DNA from: Comamonadaceae bacterium UBA2121
GTDB lineage: Bacteria; Pseudomonadota; Gammaproteobacteria; Burkholderiales; Burkholderiaceae_C
Assembly: GCA_002331385.1 (NCBI GenBank)
Contig: DCYB01000001.1
Location: 1 to 64,000, forward strand
Reading direction: 5' to 3'
Length of the DNA stretch: 64,000 bases
Shown here piece by piece: positions 1-9,417 of this stretch (the stretch's first letter is position 1; every line of letters begins with the position of its first letter). The notes beneath the pieces are model-generated. The model was not told where the DNA came from and ran no database searches. It saw only the letters and a program-made list of their open reading frames with translations. A program made the position numbers and the translations under genes.

Positions 1-505
1 ACAGGGAGATCGTCTCCAGGCCGCCGTCCACTTCGCGTGTCACGTTGACCTTGTCGCCAGCGACTTCCACCTTGGAGGCAAACGTGGCTTGGGGCAGGTC
101 TGCCAGCGCCGCCAGCATCTGGCCGGTCTGGTTGGAGTCGTCATCAATGGCTTGCTTGCCCAGGATGATGAGGCCCGGTTGTTCCTTGGCCACCAGCGCG
201 TTCAGCAGCTTGGCAACCGCCAGCGGCTGCAGCTCTTCGGTGGTCTCGACCAGAATGCCGCGATCGGCACCAATCGCCATGGCCGTGCGCAGGGTCTCCT
301 GGCACTGCGCTACGCCGCAGGACACAGCGATCACCTCAGTGACCACGCCCTTTTCCTTCAGGCGGACGGCTTCTTCGACGGCGATCTCGTCAAACGGGTT
401 CATCGACATCTTCACGTTGGCGATGTCCACACCCGTGCCGTCCGATTTCACACGGACCTTCACGTTGTAGTCCACCACGCGTTTGACAGGGACCAAAACC
501 TTCAT
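1..505 (-). CDS. etfB: Electron transfer flavoprotein beta subunit (3' end beyond window)
   Basis: EtfB carries AMP and, with the FAD-bearing alpha subunit EtfA, passes electrons from acyl-CoA and other dehydrogenases to ETF-ubiquinone oxidoreductase. The translated N-terminus begins MKVLVPVKRVVDYNVKVRVK and continues with NPFDEIAVEEAVRLKEKG, AMGADRGILVET-like and GKQAIDDDSNQTGQ segments, which are hallmarks of the family. About 168 of roughly 249 residues are present, and the rest runs off the left edge. The ATG at 505 is preceded by AAGGAG at good spacing. etfA would be expected next, outside the window. The 229 bases upstream (506-734) hold no gene that I can see and presumably contain its promoter. 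Confidence 0.95.
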   Translation of the reverse strand, partial: MKVLVPVKRVVDYNVKVRVKSDGTGVDIANVKMSMNPFDEIAVEEAVRLKEKGVVTEVIAVSCGVAQCQETLRTAMAIGADRGILVETTEELQPLAVAKLLNALVAKEQPGLIILGKQAIDDDSNQTGQMLAALADLPQATFASKVEVAGDKVNVTREVDGGLETISL

Positions 506-734
506 TGCTGCGGCTCCTTAAGTTATTGACTGGTTCAATTGACGTGTACGTAAACCAAATCATTCTATCCCGCACCGCAGCATGTGCGGTTACTCAAATG
601 GCGAATGTTTGGTTTTTCTAGAAATAGAACGATCGTGCTTTTTACCGGATTATGCCAGTGCATTCGAGTATGAGCATATCTCCGGGCCGCGCAAGAGTCT
701 CCAATGTGACCTCGCGCATGTTTCAAGTGGATAC

Positions 735-2042
735 TTACACGCCCGGGCGCGCCGAATCGGAGGGTGCGCGCGTTGCGGGAGCCGTTGCCAGTGCTGCCGC
801 AGCGGCGTCACTGAGATGCACCACCCGCTGCGGATAGGGAATATCGATCCCCGCCTCGCGCAGCCCCTTGAGCATTGCGATGTTCACCTGCGACTTCACG
901 TTGGCCGTGCCCGCTGCGGGATCGCTGATCCAGAAGTTGAGCGTGAACTCCAGCGCGTCGGCCCCGAACTTGTCCAGATAGGCCACGGGCGTTGGTGACT
1001 TGAGCACGCGCTGCTGCGCCTGGGCCGCCTGCACGAGGATCGATTGCACCTGATCCACATCGCTGTCGTATCCCACGCCGATGGACGTTGTGACGTTGAA
1101 GCGCATGTCCGCAGCCGACAGGTTTTCCACGCGCTGGGTGATGATGCTTTCGTTCGGAACAATGGATTCGCGCCCGTTGCCCGCGCGAATCAACGTGTAG
1201 CGCGTCTTGATGTCGGTGATCCGTCCTTCGAATCCATCCACACGCACGTTGTCGCCAATGCGCAGGGAGCGCTCCAGCAGGATCACAAAGCCGCTGACAT
1301 AGTTGGAGGCCAGCTTCTGCATGCCAAAGCCCAGGCCCACGCCCATTGCGCCGCCGAGCACGGACAGCGCTGTCAAATCCACCCCCACAGCGGAAAGCGC
1401 AAACAGCAGGCCAATCAACACCAGCAAGGCGCGCGTGACGTTCATCAACACCTTGCGCATGGACAGATCGGTGACTGTGCGGTCCAGCACGCGCTGCTCG
1501 AATGTGGAAGAAATCCAGAGCGTCGCCACCAGCATCAGGCTGGCTGTCACCGTGCCGCGAATCAAGGTCAGCAGGCTGACATGCGTCTTGCCAAAGGCCA
1601 ATTCCACGGAATCCAGCTCGGCCAGCACTTCTGGCAAGAGGCCGAGCACCCAGAGCACCGCCACCAGAAACACGACCCAGGAAAACACATGTTCAATCAG
1701 CCGCGCCAGACCCGACGAGGGGAATGCGGCTGCCAGCACCCTGGCCGTCCAGCGCACGAGCGCCAACGCCGTGAGGATCGAGATGGCGGCGCGCAGCAAG
1801 AACACCGGCTCGAACCGTTCCACGACAATCGTCGCAAAGTACACCAGCACCAATGCCAGCGCAGGAAACAGCACGCCTCGCACAGCGGTCGGCCCCACCC
1901 AGAGCGACTCCGGCTGGTTCAGACGCCGGGCGAGCGCCGCGCTGATGAGCCAGGACAGGAACAGGCAGCCGACGATCACGCCGACTTCTATCCAGGTGTT
2001 GGCCTCGCTAAATTCACTAATCAGGGTATCAAGCCATTGCAT
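735..2042 (-). CDS. MscS-family mechanosensitive ion channel
   Basis: This 435-residue membrane protein is predicted to open under membrane tension and release solutes during hypo-osmotic shock. Several hydrophobic helices fill residues 1-215. They end in the pore-lining glycine/alanine helix (VLGGAMGVGLGFGMQKLASN, about 230-250), followed by the beta domain motif GDNVRVDGFEGRITDIKTRY and a cytoplasmic alpha/beta domain to about residue 415. It is larger than E. coli MscS (286 residues) because of extra N-terminal helices, so it belongs to the intermediate-size MscS-like group. The alanine-rich tail has no recognised function. It stands alone, 66 bases downstream of the crotonase gene on the same strand. 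Confidence 0.9.
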   Translation of the reverse strand: MQWLDTLISEFSEANTWIEVGVIVGCLFLSWLISAALARRLNQPESLWVGPTAVRGVLFPALALVLVYFATIVVERFEPVFLLRAAISILTALALVRWTARVLAAAFPSSGLARLIEHVFSWVVFLVAVLWVLGLLPEVLAELDSVELAFGKTHVSLLTLIRGTVTASLMLVATLWISSTFEQRVLDRTVTDLSMRKVLMNVTRALLVLIGLLFALSAVGVDLTALSVLGGAMGVGLGFGMQKLASNYVSGFVILLERSLRIGDNVRVDGFEGRITDIKTRYTLIRAGNGRESIVPNESIITQRVENLSAADMRFNVTTSIGVGYDSDVDQVQSILVQAAQAQQRVLKSPTPVAYLDKFGADALEFTLNFWISDPAAGTANVKSQVNIAMLKGLREAGIDIPYPQRVVHLSDAAAAALATAPATRAPSDSARPGV

Positions 2043-2108
2043 CGGGCGAAGGCAGTTGGGTTGGGATCAGGCATCCAAACGCGGACCGGCGGACCGCGCT
2101 GCACACGG

Positions 2109-2912
2109 TTATTGCAGGCTCCAGCCCGGTTTGCGCTTTTCCGCAAACGCGCGTGCGCCTTCTTGCGCGTCGGCGTCCATCATGTTGACGGCCATGGTCT
2201 GGGCGGCCAACTGATACGCCGCTTCCATGCCCATTTCGCGCTGCTGATAGACCAGCGCCTTGCCCATCGCTACGGCCGTGCGCGGCTTGCGCACGATGGC
2301 GTTGACGAGGCGCTCCACCTCGGCATCGAGCTGCCCGGCGTCCACGACACTGTTGAGCAGGCCCTGCTCCAGCGCGGCCCTGGCGTCGATGAAGTCGCCC
2401 GTCAGAAGCATTTCCATCGCCACCTTGGCGGGCACATTGCGCACCAGCGGAACGCTCGGCGTAGAGCAGAACAACCCGTATTGAATGCCGCTGGTGGCAA
2501 AGCTGGCATCTTCGACCGCCACGGCAAGATCGCACTGCGCCACCAGTTGGCATCCAGCGGCCGTCGCCATGCCGTGCACCTTGGCAATGACCGGAACCGG
2601 CAGCTTGTGGATGGCGAGCATCATGCGTCCGCATTGCGCGAACAGGCTTTGGTAGTAGGAAAGTTCCGGATTGGCGGCCATATCCTTGAGGTTGTGGCCC
2701 GCGCAGAACGCCTTGCCGTTGGCAGCCAACACCACCACGCGCACGGTTGCATCGGCGGCAATGCCATCGAGCGCCGCTTGCAGCGCGGACAGCATGTCGT
2801 GTCCCAGCGCGTTGAAACGTTGGGGATCGTCCAGCGTGAGTGTCACCACACCCCGCGCATCGCGTTCAACGCGCAGTGGTCCCTGGGAGAAAGGTGCAAG
2901 ATCGAAGGCCAT
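2109..2912 (-). CDS. Crotonase-superfamily protein, ECHDC3-like, lacking the catalytic glutamates
   Basis: This 267-residue protein has the enoyl-CoA hydratase/isomerase fold. Visible landmarks are LTLDDPQRFNALGHDM near residue 26, the oxyanion-hole segment KAFCAGHNLKDM near 67 and the HGMATAAGCQLVAQCDLAVA segment near 113. Active hydratases have a Glu where this protein has Gln (GCQ), and a second Glu in the PE(I/V)xxG region where this one reads GIQYGLFCSTP. Both acid/base residues are therefore absent. The GLFCSTPSVPL segment matches the ECHDC3 subgroup, whose reaction is unclear. Databases would label it enoyl-CoA hydratase, but hydration of an enoyl-CoA should not be assumed. Confidence 0.85.
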   Translation of the reverse strand: MAFDLAPFSQGPLRVERDARGVVTLTLDDPQRFNALGHDMLSALQAALDGIAADATVRVVVLAANGKAFCAGHNLKDMAANPELSYYQSLFAQCGRMMLAIHKLPVPVIAKVHGMATAAGCQLVAQCDLAVAVEDASFATSGIQYGLFCSTPSVPLVRNVPAKVAMEMLLTGDFIDARAALEQGLLNSVVDAGQLDAEVERLVNAIVRKPRTAVAMGKALVYQQREMGMEAAYQLAAQTMAVNMMDADAQEGARAFAEKRKPGWSLQ

Positions 2913-3019
2913 GTTCAGTTCAATGAATGGTCAATGACAACAATCATTGTCGCAGCGATCTGGCGCATGGGGAGGCAACGGCGCGCCCAACCACACAATG
3001 CGTCCCGATTCGGTGCCGT

Positions 3020-3973
3020 TTACAGGTCGGCCAGAACGCGCAAATGCGCTTCCACGCTGCGTGCGAGCGGGTCCATCATGTAGCCGCCTTCGAGGCAGGA
3101 AACGATGCGGCCCTTGCTGAAGCGCCGCGCCACGTCCTTGATGCGCTCGGTGATCCAGACGTAATCCTGCTCGTTGAGGGACAACTGGCCCATGTCGTCC
3201 TCCCGGTGCGCGTCGAAGCCTGCACTGATGAAAATCATCTCGGGTTTGAACGCCTCAAGACGCGGCATCCACATCATTTCGACGATTTCGCGCACGTCCA
3301 TGCCCTTGGTATAGGCCGGCACGGGCACGTTGACCATGTTGGAAGCGGGATTCTGGTCGCCGCTATAGGGATAGAACGGGTGCTGGAAGATGCTCACCAT
3401 CAAGGTGCGGTCATCGCCCGCCAGAATGTCCTCTGTGCCATTTCCGTGATGCACATCAAAGTCCACCACCGCCACGCGCTGCAAATGGTGGCGATCCAGC
3501 ACATATTTCGCCGCGATGGCCACGTTGTTGAAGAAGCAAAAGCCCATGGCCTTGTCGTGCGTGGCGTGGTGTCCCGGCGGACGCACGCTGCAGAAGGCGT
3601 TTTCCAGCTCGCCCGCCATGACTGCGTCGGTCGCCGCAATGGCCGCACCTGCCGAACGCAGCGCTGCGGTGTAGGTATGGGAGTTCATCGACGTGTCGGT
3701 GTCTAGCTGCTGATAGGGTGAGCCGCCCGCCAGTCGTTCTTCTTCCACACGCAATGACATACCGCGCAAAGAGGCGACATACATGCGATCATGCGCAAGT
3801 TCTATGTCAGAAAGTGAAGCAAGGGGCGCTTCGTACCGCTCCAGAGCGTCAGCGACGCCTGTCACTAGAAGACGATCCTCGATGGCGTCCAATCGGGCCG
3901 GGCATTCCGGATGGCCGGGGCCCATCTCGTGTTTCCAGCAATCCCGATGGGTGAAATATCCCGTCTTGTTCAT
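3020..3973 (-). CDS. Histone deacetylase family amidohydrolase (acetylpolyamine/acetoin-utilisation type)
   Basis: This 317-residue zinc-dependent deacetylase belongs to the bacterial class II HDAC-like group, which removes acetyl groups from polyamines or other acylated amines. It contains RPPGHHATHDKAMGFCFFNN (the paired histidines), the zinc-site motif DFDVHHGNGTEDIL and a later SAGFDAHREDDMGQL carrying the third ligand Asp. The family tyrosine lies in the C-terminal CLEGGY. I chose the ATG at 3973, giving MNKTGYFTHRDC, over an upstream in-frame ATG at 4024. The family normally starts here, and the upstream start would overlap the divergent moxR gene. The gap to moxR is 41 bases, so promoters for both must be compressed or overlapping. 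Confidence 0.9.
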   Translation of the reverse strand: MNKTGYFTHRDCWKHEMGPGHPECPARLDAIEDRLLVTGVADALERYEAPLASLSDIELAHDRMYVASLRGMSLRVEEERLAGGSPYQQLDTDTSMNSHTYTAALRSAGAAIAATDAVMAGELENAFCSVRPPGHHATHDKAMGFCFFNNVAIAAKYVLDRHHLQRVAVVDFDVHHGNGTEDILAGDDRTLMVSIFQHPFYPYSGDQNPASNMVNVPVPAYTKGMDVREIVEMMWMPRLEAFKPEMIFISAGFDAHREDDMGQLSLNEQDYVWITERIKDVARRFSKGRIVSCLEGGYMMDPLARSVEAHLRVLADL

Positions 3974-4014
3974 ACTCTCTCTCGTCTCTTGTATTTCTAA
4001 AGATTCGCCCGAAC

Positions 4015-4935
4015 ATGCACGCACAGCACAAGATAAAAGCGTTACTTAATCAGCTTAACACGGTGATCGTTGGCAAGGAATCCCAGGTTCAGGACTGCGT
4101 TGCATGTTTGCTCGCAGGTGGCCATCTCTTGATCGAAGACGTGCCCGGCGTCGGCAAAACCACGCTAGCACATGCGCTGGCGAGCACGTTTGGCCTGCAG
4201 TTCTCGCGCGTGCAGTTCACTGCCGACCTGATGCCCAGCGATTTGACGGGCGTATCCGTCTACGAACGCGGCAAGGAAGCCTTTGTCTTTCACCCCGGCC
4301 CAGTCTTTGCGCAAGTGCTGCTAGCAGACGAAATCAACCGCGCCAGTCCCAAGACGCAAAGCGCGTTGCTCGAAGCCATGGAGGAGCACCAGGTCTCCGT
4401 GGAAGGAGAAACTCGCGCCCTGCCGCAGCCATTCTTTGTCATCGCAACACAGAATCCGCATGACCAGCTCGGCACGTTCGCACTGCCGGAGTCGCAACTC
4501 GACCGCTTCCTGATGCGCATATCGCTTGGATACCCCGACCGTTGGGCTGAGCGCCAACTGCTTGCCGGTAGCGACCGGCGCGACATGCTGGACAGTCTGC
4601 AGGCGCAAATCACTGTACACGAGCTGTATGAACTGCAGCAGCAGGTATTGCAGGTACATACCTCCGATGCGCTGCTGAACTATGTGCAGGATCTGATTGC
4701 CGCCACACGCGGCGGGCGCTGGTTTCTGCAAGGCCTGTCGCCCCGTGCAGGCATTGCATTGATGCGCGCGGCCAAGGCGCAGGCGCTGATCAGTGGACGC
4801 GACTACGTTGCACCCGATGATGTCCAGGCGATCATGCCGCAGACCGTGGCGCACCGCATGATCCCCGTGGGCGATTCCGGTCGCGGTGCACAGGAACAGG
4901 TGCGCGCCATGATCGAAGCCACCCCCCTGCCCTGA
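4015..4935 (+). CDS. MoxR-family AAA+ ATPase
   Basis: This 306-residue ATPase of the MoxR group acts as a chaperone-like maturation factor for partner proteins. Walker A is EDVPGVGKTTLAHAL (about residues 41-55), Walker B is LLADEINRASPKTQSALLEAMEE (about 101-123), and sensor 1 is FFVIATQNP. The arginine-finger region FALPESQLDRFLMR is intact. The C-terminal lid follows from about 190. It heads a three-gene operon with a DUF58 protein and a TgpA-like transglutaminase, a common arrangement in Proteobacteria. The complex is thought to work on envelope proteins, but the substrate is unknown. Confidence 0.93.
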   Translation: MHAQHKIKALLNQLNTVIVGKESQVQDCVACLLAGGHLLIEDVPGVGKTTLAHALASTFGLQFSRVQFTADLMPSDLTGVSVYERGKEAFVFHPGPVFAQVLLADEINRASPKTQSALLEAMEEHQVSVEGETRALPQPFFVIATQNPHDQLGTFALPESQLDRFLMRISLGYPDRWAERQLLAGSDRRDMLDSLQAQITVHELYELQQQVLQVHTSDALLNYVQDLIAATRGGRWFLQGLSPRAGIALMRAAKAQALISGRDYVAPDDVQAIMPQTVAHRMIPVGDSGRGAQEQVRAMIEATPLP

Positions 4936-4988
4936 TCCGTACGTTCCGCATATTCCGCACGCCCCCGCTCGCACCGAAAGCCGCACCC

Positions 4989-6014
4989 ATGCAGTCCGCC
5001 CCACCGGCACCGACCGCGCCCACGCCGCCGTCCGCAGCCCGCAAGCACACGTTGCTCACGCCCGTGCGCGCGCGCTTGCGGGACTGGTGGTGGCAGCGCC
5101 TGCCGCGCACCAATACATTGACGCTCACGCAGCGCAATACCTACATCCTGCCCACCGGGGCCGGATGGATGCTCGCGCTGACCTTGCTGCTGCTGCTGGT
5201 CGCGTCGATCAACTTCCAACTCAATCTGGGCTATCTGCTCACGTTCCTGCTGGTGGGCTGTGCTGCATCCGGCGTGTACGTCTGCCACTCCACCCTGCGA
5301 GGATTGCAACTGCATCTGGGCGAGCCCGCGCCACAGTTTCTGGGCAGCGGCTGCACGCTGGAGGTCACGTTGACGAACACCGCTCGCCGAGCGCGCTACG
5401 CCATCGGCATGACCGTGCACGATGCACCCGGCTGGGTCTGGAGCGATGTGCCCGCGCAGGGATCATCGGTGGTGCATGTCACGTTCCAGCCCGCATCGCG
5501 CGGCTTGCACGCAGTGCCGACCTTGAAGGCCGAAACGCGCTATCCGCTCGGCACTTTCCGTGTCTGGTCCATCTGGCGACCTGCGGCGCACGTGCTCATC
5601 TATCCCAAGGCCGAAGTTCCAGCGCCCGCGCTGCCTCCGGGCGAGCCACGGGCGCAAGGCTCGGGCAGCGCCGCCGCCAGCGGCATTGGCGAATTTGACG
5701 GTGTGCGCGCCTACCGGCGCGGCGATCCACTCAAGCTCGTGGTGTGGAAAAAGGCCGCCAAGTCGTTCGCCACGGGCGTGGACGATCTGGTGAGCCGCGA
5801 CTCCCAGCAATCGCAGCAGCAGGAACTGTGGCTGGACTTCAGCGCCACCGGACTGGCCGAGCGCGAGGCGCGCATCTCCCGCCTGACCGCCTGGGTGCTG
5901 CAAGCCGACCGGCTGGGCGTGGACTATGGATTGCGCCTGCCCGGTCGCGAGATCGCCCAAGGCAGCGGCGCAGCGCAACGACTGCGCTGTCTGGAGGCAC
6001 TGGCGCTATGTTGA
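4989..6014 (+). CDS. DUF58 domain membrane protein
   Basis: This 341-residue protein has a basic N-terminal tail of about 60 residues and two adjacent membrane helices (about 60-105: GWMLALTLLLLLVASINF, then LLTFLLVGCAASGVYVC). A beta-rich domain follows. The DUF58 signature is GIGEFDGVRAYRRGDPLKLV with VVWKKAAKS (about 230-262). DUF58 proteins resemble a degenerate von Willebrand A domain and sit next to MoxR ATPases. The gene starts 53 bases after moxR. It overlaps the following transglutaminase gene by 7 bases (ATGTTGA), which indicates translational coupling. Confidence 0.92.
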   Translation: MQSAPPAPTAPTPPSAARKHTLLTPVRARLRDWWWQRLPRTNTLTLTQRNTYILPTGAGWMLALTLLLLLVASINFQLNLGYLLTFLLVGCAASGVYVCHSTLRGLQLHLGEPAPQFLGSGCTLEVTLTNTARRARYAIGMTVHDAPGWVWSDVPAQGSSVVHVTFQPASRGLHAVPTLKAETRYPLGTFRVWSIWRPAAHVLIYPKAEVPAPALPPGEPRAQGSGSAAASGIGEFDGVRAYRRGDPLKLVVWKKAAKSFATGVDDLVSRDSQQSQQQELWLDFSATGLAEREARISRLTAWVLQADRLGVDYGLRLPGREIAQGSGAAQRLRCLEALALC

Positions 6015-8107
6015 AGTCCAACGCCGCCCACGCCTCCAACACAGCGGGCCCACGCCGCGCATGGCCTGTGCTGCACAGGCTCGGCACACTGCCGCGTGAA
6101 ACGCGCGATACCTTGTGGCTGCTGTTCGTGGTGGGCTGGGTGATAGCGCCGCTGGCCACGCACGTGCCGCTATGGACCATGCCGCTGGCCTACGCCATGC
6201 TGGCCTGGCGCGGCTGGCTCGCTTGGGGCGAACGCCCACTGCCGGCGCGCTGGCTCAAAGGGGCCATGCTGATCGCCGTCGTGGCACTGACCCTCATGTC
6301 CCACCGCACCATCGTGGGGCGCGATGCAGGCGTCACGCTGATCGTCATGCTGCTGGTGCTCAAGACGCTGGAGTTGCGTGCGCGGCGCGATGCCATAGTG
6401 GTCTTCTTCCTGGGTTTCTTCACCCTGCTTGCGAACTTCTTTTTCTCGCAGTCGCTTGGCGTAGCCGCGATGATGGTGATCGGCCTGCTCGGCTTGCTCA
6501 CCGCACTCATCAACGCCAATCTTCCGGTGGGCCGCCCGCCGCTGCTGCGCAGCATGCGCACCGCCGCGGTCATGACCGCCATGGGCGCGCCCATCATGCT
6601 GGTGCTGTTCATGCTGTTCCCGCGCATGGCACCGCTGTGGGGTATGCCGGGCAACGACATGGCGGGAAAAAGCGGCCTCTCGGAAGAGATGACCGTGGGC
6701 AACATCGCCTCGCTGGTCATGGATGAAGGCATCGCCATGCGCGTGCGCTTCAATACGCCCAACGGGCGCCCGCCAGAGCAGCAGCACATGTACTTTCGCG
6801 GCCCCGTGCTCACACACTTCGACGGCACGCGCTGGACCGCATCCAACTGGTTTGACCCGCGCATGAACGACCAGGGCGTGCCCGCATCGGCGCAACTGGA
6901 AGTACTCGGCGCACCCATTTCCTATGAGGTCACCCTCGAGTCGAACAACCGCCCGTGGTTGCTGCTGCTCGACGCGGCAGATCAGCGCCCTGCATTGACC
7001 CACAACATGCGGGCGCGCATGACACCCGCACTGCAATGGCTGGTGAATCGCCCCATCAGCAGCGTGCTGCGCTACAGCGCCCAAAGCCATGTCGATTTCC
7101 GCAGTGGCCCCATGGAGCGCACGTCCGCGCTGCAACCGCTGGTCGACCTGCCGCACGGCTTCAACCCGCGCACGGTGGCGCTGGCGCAAGAGATGCGCGC
7201 AGACCCGCAACTCGCCAACCAGGGCAACATGGCGTTCGTGAATGCGGCCATGCAGCGTTTGCGCACCGGGGGCTATAGCTACACGCTCGACCCCGGCGTG
7301 AACGGCACGCATGCGGCGGACGAATTCTGGTTCGATGCCAAGCAGGGATTCTGTGAACACATCGCCTCTGCCTTCGTGATCCTCATGCGCGCACTCGACA
7401 TTCCGGCGCGCATCGTGACGGGTTACCAGGGCGGTGAGATGAACGGTATCGACGGCTACTGGACCGTGCGCCAAAGCGATGCGCATGCATGGACCGAAGT
7501 GTGGATCGAACAACGCGGCTGGGTTCGCGTCGACCCGACCGGTGCCGTCATGCCCACGCGAATCGGCCAGTTCCAACGCCTGCAACCGCCTCGCGGCATG
7601 TTTGGCACCGCCATGGATACCGTCATCAGCCCCACGGCATTTGCGCGCATGCGTTCGGTATGGGAAGCGGTGAACAACGGCTGGAACCAATGGGTGCTGA
7701 ATTACACGCAGGAGCGTCAACTCAACCTGCTGCGCTCGCTCGGCATCGAGTCACCCAGTTGGCAAGACCTTGGCCGCCTGCTGGGTACCATCATCGCTCT
7801 GGCCGCGCTGGCTGGCGCGGGCTGGTCGTTCTGGGAGAAGAACCATCAAGACCCATGGCAGCGCATGCTGCAACTCACCCGCAAGCGCTTGCAATCTGCG
7901 GGACTGGAGCTGCCAGCGCACCTGCCGCCACGCAGCATGGCCAGCGCCGTACAGGCGCGTTATGGTGAAGAAGCGCGCAGTCTGTACGACTGGCTGATGC
8001 ACGTGGACAGCGCCCGTTACGCACGCCATCCAGACCATGCCCTGAATGGCTTGAAAAAGGAGTTTGCGCGCCTTCAGTGGCCGCGAAACAAAGCGAAGTC
8101 CGGGTGA
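6008..8107 (+). CDS. TgpA-like membrane transglutaminase (DUF3488 + transglutaminase-like)
   Basis: This 699-residue inner-membrane protein has an N-terminal DUF3488 block of about six helices (residues 35-200) and a periplasmic transglutaminase-like domain around 440-530. A late helix (about 600, LLGTIIALAALAGAGWSFW) leads to a C-terminal cytoplasmic region. The Cys-His-Asp triad is readable: Cys in KQGFCEHIASAF, His in RQSDAHAWTEVW and Asp in GWVRVDPTGAV. Pseudomonas TgpA is the named relative and is essential there, and its true substrate is unknown. An open frame extends upstream to 5744. The ATG at 6008, overlapping the DUF58 stop, gives the normal family N-terminus. Confidence 0.92.
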   Translation: MLKSNAAHASNTAGPRRAWPVLHRLGTLPRETRDTLWLLFVVGWVIAPLATHVPLWTMPLAYAMLAWRGWLAWGERPLPARWLKGAMLIAVVALTLMSHRTIVGRDAGVTLIVMLLVLKTLELRARRDAIVVFFLGFFTLLANFFFSQSLGVAAMMVIGLLGLLTALINANLPVGRPPLLRSMRTAAVMTAMGAPIMLVLFMLFPRMAPLWGMPGNDMAGKSGLSEEMTVGNIASLVMDEGIAMRVRFNTPNGRPPEQQHMYFRGPVLTHFDGTRWTASNWFDPRMNDQGVPASAQLEVLGAPISYEVTLESNNRPWLLLLDAADQRPALTHNMRARMTPALQWLVNRPISSVLRYSAQSHVDFRSGPMERTSALQPLVDLPHGFNPRTVALAQEMRADPQLANQGNMAFVNAAMQRLRTGGYSYTLDPGVNGTHAADEFWFDAKQGFCEHIASAFVILMRALDIPARIVTGYQGGEMNGIDGYWTVRQSDAHAWTEVWIEQRGWVRVDPTGAVMPTRIGQFQRLQPPRGMFGTAMDTVISPTAFARMRSVWEAVNNGWNQWVLNYTQERQLNLLRSLGIESPSWQDLGRLLGTIIALAALAGAGWSFWEKNHQDPWQRMLQLTRKRLQSAGLELPAHLPPRSMASAVQARYGEEARSLYDWLMHVDSARYARHPDHALNGLKKEFARLQWPRNKAKSG

Positions 8108-8201
8108 GGTGTGGCAGGCGGCGGGCCATCGCACATGAGAACTGGATGATCATGTCCTTGCGCCCACCCAGTGAACTCTGATCCGCGAAAATCCCTTGCC
8201 T

Positions 8202-9407
8202 ATGCCGCGCGACTCCATTTCACTACAACAAGTGCTAATCCTTGGATTGCTGTCGGCCATCGGGCCGTTTGCAATCGACATGTACCTGCCCGCGCTGCCG
8301 CAGATTGGTGCCAGCCTGAACGCGCCCGTCGGCGCGGTGCAGGCCAGCCTTACGGCGTTCTTCATTGCCCTCGGCGTGGGGCAACCACTGTTTGGCTCAC
8401 TCTCGGACATGTGGGGACGCAAGAAGCCGCTGTATCTGGGTCTGGCTGTGTTTGCCCTGGCAAGCGTAGGCTGCGCGCTGGCGCAGGACATTCACACGCT
8501 CGTCACACTGCGCTTTGTCCAAGGCTGGGGTGCTGCAGCGGGCATGGCGATTCCACGTGCCGTGGTACGCGATCTGCACACGGGCCACATGGCTGCGCGC
8601 ATGATGTCTTTGCTGATGCTGGTGTTCAGCGTGAGCCCCATCCTCGCCCCGCTTGCGGGCAGCGGCGTGATCGCACTGGGTGGATGGCGGCTGGTGTTCT
8701 GGGCCGTGTGTCTGGCCGCCGTGCTGGGGCTGGCGGCGATGGTGCGCGGGCTGCCCGAAACACGCGGCGCGGCGGCGCGCGCCGAAAGCACGCCGGGCGA
8801 GGCACTCAAGGCCTACGCGAGCCTCATGCGCGACTGGCAATATCTGGGCCTCGTGTTCATTGGCGCGTGTGCGATGGCGGGCTTTTTCGTCTATCTGGCC
8901 GGCTCGCCGTTTGTGCTCATCAACTATTATGGGTTGAGCGCTACGCAATACAGCATGGCCTTTGCGCTCAACGCGATTGCCTTCATCGGTGCGGCGCAGT
9001 TCACCGGTTCGTTGGGCAAGCGATTTGGACTGGTCCGGCTGGTCAAGGTGGCTGCCACCGCCTGCGGCGTGGTGATGCTGTCGCTGCTCGCGTACTACCT
9101 GCTCGGTGGTGACCGACTGGGTGTGCTGATTAGCCTGTACTTCATCGCCAGCGCATTCATGGGATTGGTGATTCCGACCACGTCCGTGCTGGCGCTGGAA
9201 GCGCATGGCGAGATCGCTGGCACCGCTTCCGCGCTGCTCGGCACGCTGCAAATGCTGACCGGCGCAGTGGCCATGCAGGTGGTGGGCATTTTCTCCAACG
9301 GCCAGCCGCTGCCGATGGTGATCGGCATGGCGACAGGTGCGCTCAGCGGTATCGTGCTGACGTGGGTGACGCTGGGCCGCGTGCACAGCGACCCGGTCAG
9401 TCACTGA
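8202..9407 (+). CDS. Bcr/CflA-family multidrug efflux MFS transporter
   Basis: This is a 12-helix major facilitator drug:H+ antiporter of about 401 residues. The first helix carries GPFAIDMYLPALPQI, typical of the Bcr/CflA group. The MFS motif A region is GSLSDMWGRKKPLYLG between helices 2 and 3, and motif C-like text is SPILAPLAGSGV. The reading frame can begin at a TTG (8196), but the ATG at 8202 (MPRDSISLQQ) is more natural. Neither has a strong Shine-Dalgarno sequence. The substrate cannot be read from the sequence. The family exports bicyclomycin, sulfonamides, chloramphenicol or cysteine. Confidence 0.9.
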   Translation: MPRDSISLQQVLILGLLSAIGPFAIDMYLPALPQIGASLNAPVGAVQASLTAFFIALGVGQPLFGSLSDMWGRKKPLYLGLAVFALASVGCALAQDIHTLVTLRFVQGWGAAAGMAIPRAVVRDLHTGHMAARMMSLLMLVFSVSPILAPLAGSGVIALGGWRLVFWAVCLAAVLGLAAMVRGLPETRGAAARAESTPGEALKAYASLMRDWQYLGLVFIGACAMAGFFVYLAGSPFVLINYYGLSATQYSMAFALNAIAFIGAAQFTGSLGKRFGLVRLVKVAATACGVVMLSLLAYYLLGGDRLGVLISLYFIASAFMGLVIPTTSVLALEAHGEIAGTASALLGTLQMLTGAVAMQVVGIFSNGQPLPMVIGMATGALSGIVLTWVTLGRVHSDPVSH

Positions 9408-9417
9408 GCGGCGTGCA

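Noticed and set aside
1044..3083. 679-codon plus-strand open frame over the MscS and crotonase genes
   Set aside because: It runs antisense through two well-supported genes, has no family motifs and a His/Arg/Gln-rich composition typical of high-GC shadow frames.
6170..7720. 516-codon minus-strand frame opposite the transglutaminase gene
   Set aside because: The transglutaminase triad and membrane helices are clear on the other strand.
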